Source: CAYNFR01 sp964396595 (lineage in GTDB: Bacteria > Bacteroidota > Bacteroidia > Chitinophagales > Saprospiraceae). From it: a DNA stretch of 64,000 bases. Below, piece by piece: positions 62,111-64,000 of this stretch (the stretch's first letter is position 1; every line of letters begins with the position of its first letter). The stretch is taken from the NCBI GenBank assembly GCA_964396595.1, contig CAYNFR010000010.1:1-64000 (forward strand), in the 5' to 3' direction. The notes under the pieces were generated by a model. The model saw nothing but the letters and a program-made list of their open reading frames with translations, was not told the origin of the DNA and did not search any database. Both the position numbers and the translations under genes were made by a program.

Positions 62111-63805
62111 TTAACTATTATGTACGATGATCAAGGTGCGCGTGGATCTTAATTGGCCGCTGTGGATCGTGATCTGATAAGCTCCATCCACCAGACCAAG
62201 TATTGAAAGAACATAATTCTCGGGATCGATATTTTCACGCAATAACACTCTTCTGCCACTATTTGTGAAAATTTCGACTCTATCTATCCTATGTTCCGCC
62301 CTCAATGTAATCGATTGACTGGCAGGATTAGGATAAAAATCGAATACTGCCTCTTCGATATTGGTTTGTGCCAGAGAGCAAGATGCATCTAAACTATAGC
62401 CCAATATGACGCGAACAAGAATATCATTGAGTTTTTCGACTTCATAATCGGGGATAATGTGCTCTAGATGATCACCTCCGATGCCGCTGTGATTGGTAAT
62501 AAAAACATAGGTGCCATTGGTGGCGATAGCCATAAACTTCATCAGAAACTCGGTAGCTCGATCTATTCCACTAGCCGTTATTGGGACAATTTTAATACCA
62601 CGTGCTGCTGCTTCAGCGACTTGATTCTTAATCCGCTTCATCGTTTTCTCGTCTTCATGTGGCGGCGCATCTAGCAACAAAAAGATGATTCTCGCAGTGG
62701 CATTATCGTTCCAATCTTGATCGAGAGCCTCTTCCAATGCTTCGTCAACAGCCTCCGGATAATCACCCCCTCCATCGGCTCGCTGTTCTGAAATAAAAGT
62801 CATCACTTTTTTGTGTTCTGTGGTCAATGCCTCCGTTCGCACCAGGTATTCGTCACCATGATCTCTATAGAAGACAGAACCCAGTCTTATCTCATATTCT
62901 TTTCTCTCCGCTGAAATCCGACTGATAACATCTTTCAATTCTGTCTGTAGATAACGTATCTCATCACCCATAGAGCCCGTACCATCCACGACAAACATGA
63001 TATCCATCGACATCGGGAGCATACATTCCCGCGTGATCATTACATGATTTACCCCATCGGGCATAGTCTTCACTTGTTCTATCAGTTTTGTCACCTGATC
63101 TTTACTTACTTTGATTCGTAGTTTTGCTTTCTCGACATGATTGGTAAACATAGCTTGCCAAAGCTCTGCTTTGCCATAATTATCTGATATTGCTTCCCAC
63201 AATGTATTCCCTTGGGCATCGATCAGGCTGACGTTCGCCTGATTTACCGGGACATTGTGTTGGTCATGGACAAACACGGCGTACCTGCGATGCGGAAATA
63301 TTTGCCAGTGATCTTGCATATTTTTATACTCGGTATTGACCAATAATTCTTTCCAATCATCCCACTTCATCAGATCATTCCATTCTCCTGCAGTGAGTTG
63401 TCCGGGCTTAATTTCTGTTGTTTGATCACCCGGAATTTTTATAAGGCTAAGTTCTGATCCGATTGATGCCGCTTCGTAAGTCATAGAAGTATAGGCGGAC
63501 TTCGATCTTACAGCAGTGCTAACTATCCTGTCCTCAAGCACTCCATATGAAAAAGAAGACTCAATGGGCTTTGCCAGTTCTGCAGATGGAATTAAGGTGA
63601 CTTCCTTGAGCGTATGCCCCTCCAACTCTGTGGGCGGTATCTCCGTATTTCTCGGATCTATAGATTCAACGAACGCCATATCACGAGAAGGCTCTACGCG
63701 CTCTGGCGATTTACAAGAAATAGTCACAAGTATCAAAATACCTATGAGGTAGTTGAAAAGTTGTAAATTGTTTAGAAATACTTTTGTGCATTTAGCTCGA
63801 TTCAC
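62111..63805 (-). CDS. VWA domain protein with lipobox-like signal and T9SS C-terminal sorting domain
   Basis: The 564-residue protein starts at GTG 63805 (no ATG nearby). A hydrophobic signal ends LVTISC (Cys31). A beta-rich N-terminal region precedes a VWA domain (about 268-460) with MIDAS VVDGTGSMGDEI (D274, S278) and a second acid in FLLLDAPPHEDE. The C-terminal 75 residues (from VFDFYPNPASQSITL) match the type A T9SS sorting domain, ending in a basic RTLIIVHNS. It is probably exported through the T9SS and cleaved or anchored at the surface. Confidence 0.85.
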   Translation of the reverse strand: MNRAKCTKVFLNNLQLFNYLIGILILVTISCKSPERVEPSRDMAFVESIDPRNTEIPPTELEGHTLKEVTLIPSAELAKPIESSFSYGVLEDRIVSTAVRSKSAYTSMTYEAASIGSELSLIKIPGDQTTEIKPGQLTAGEWNDLMKWDDWKELLVNTEYKNMQDHWQIFPHRRYAVFVHDQHNVPVNQANVSLIDAQGNTLWEAISDNYGKAELWQAMFTNHVEKAKLRIKVSKDQVTKLIEQVKTMPDGVNHVMITRECMLPMSMDIMFVVDGTGSMGDEIRYLQTELKDVISRISAERKEYEIRLGSVFYRDHGDEYLVRTEALTTEHKKVMTFISEQRADGGGDYPEAVDEALEEALDQDWNDNATARIIFLLLDAPPHEDEKTMKRIKNQVAEAAARGIKIVPITASGIDRATEFLMKFMAIATNGTYVFITNHSGIGGDHLEHIIPDYEVEKLNDILVRVILGYSLDASCSLAQTNIEEAVFDFYPNPASQSITLRAEHRIDRVEIFTNSGRRVLLRENIDPENYVLSILGLVDGAYQITIHSGQLRSTRTLIIVHNS

Positions 63806-63952
63806 GCGTCATCTGATTAATTGTAATAGAGATGCACGAAATAGCGCAAATACATAATTCCGATGAGAAAAAAAATTTGATCAGAGATTACACTATCCGA
63901 ATGATACCCGCAGTAGCACTTACGCCTTGTAGACCAATGAAGTTCATAACCT

Positions 63953-64000
63953 ATGGAAGATAGTGTCCTTCTCAGAGAGTACCTTAAAAAAAGAGATGTA
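63953..64000 (+). CDS. Start of a gene cut by the window edge (possible sigma-70 family factor)
   Basis: An ATG at 63953, preceded by an in-frame stop at 63947-63949, opens a frame MEDSVLLREYLKKRDV to the end of the window. The LLREYLKK pattern is like region 2 of Bacteroidota sigma-70 factors (LLxxYxxxxD), but sixteen codons are too few for a firm call. It is divergent from the VWA gene with 147 bases between starts. Confidence 0.35.
   Translation, partial: MEDSVLLREYLKKRDV

Overview
The window looks like a chromosomal segment of a Bacteroidota bacterium, probably of the Saprospiria/Chitinophagia type (an inference from gene content, not from a marker gene). Supporting signs are a type IX secretion (T9SS) C-terminal sorting domain on a VWA protein, a FISUMP (Fibrobacter succinogenes major paralogous) domain protein, a complete Bat aerotolerance operon ending its BatC with KPTKDW, an RprX/RprY-like two-component pair, many short lipoproteins, weak ribosome binding sites, frequent ATGA start/stop overlaps, and a few promoter boxes close to the Bacteroidota TAnnTTTG type. 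No rRNA, convincing tRNA, CRISPR array, intact insertion sequence or prophage was seen.

Bases 1-15700 are a surface-glycan region. Three plus-strand genes (a methyltransferase-like protein, a LamG lectin-like secreted protein, a glycosyltransferase) meet head-on a tightly packed twelve-gene minus-strand operon (15658 to 2723). That operon encodes two FkbM methyltransferases, a methyltransferase-glycosyltransferase fusion, a GT-C (ArnT/PMT-like) membrane enzyme, two GT2 enzymes, a YfhO-like membrane protein, a MetW-like and a second class I methyltransferase, a further glycosyltransferase, and a cupin ketoisomerase plus DegT aminotransferase pair that would make a dTDP-3-amino-3,6-dideoxyhexose. 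No Wzx flippase, Wzy polymerase or RmlA/RmlB lies in the window, so the pathway is completed elsewhere.

Bases 15700-31900 are mixed. They hold an OmpA-like protein with a membrane-anchored helix-hairpin-helix protein; an acyl-CoA synthetase, hotdog thioesterase and histidine phosphatase run; a beta-lactamase-fold hydrolase and an AspA/AstE-like deacylase; two esterases; a decayed NarL-type two-component system (26053-27044); and a 692-residue FISUMP protein built on 65-residue repeats, two of which are identical at the DNA level. A TesA-like arylesterase then faces a YbbA/YbbP-type ABC system, the same divergent arrangement known from E. coli tesA-ybbAP.

Bases 35100-50500 hold a nucleoside hydrolase, a 2-oxoglutarate oxygenase, and a minus-strand run of fourteen genes from xerD through a Big_5 lipoprotein, lptB and two small lipoproteins into the MoxR/DUF58/BatA-BatD operon. 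That operon carries two unusual additions: an RsiV/DUF3298-like protein between MoxR and DUF58, and a short BatD paralogue next to full-length BatD.

Bases 50500-64000 contain recQ and aroQ, an OmpR-type regulator and histidine kinase, a double-PDZ lipoprotein, an SPFH protein with a small ribbon-helix-helix partner, a DUF2490 gene broken by one stop codon, an LPG-synthase-type membrane protein with a phosphodiesterase, a VWA/T9SS protein, and the first codons of a possible sigma factor at the right edge.
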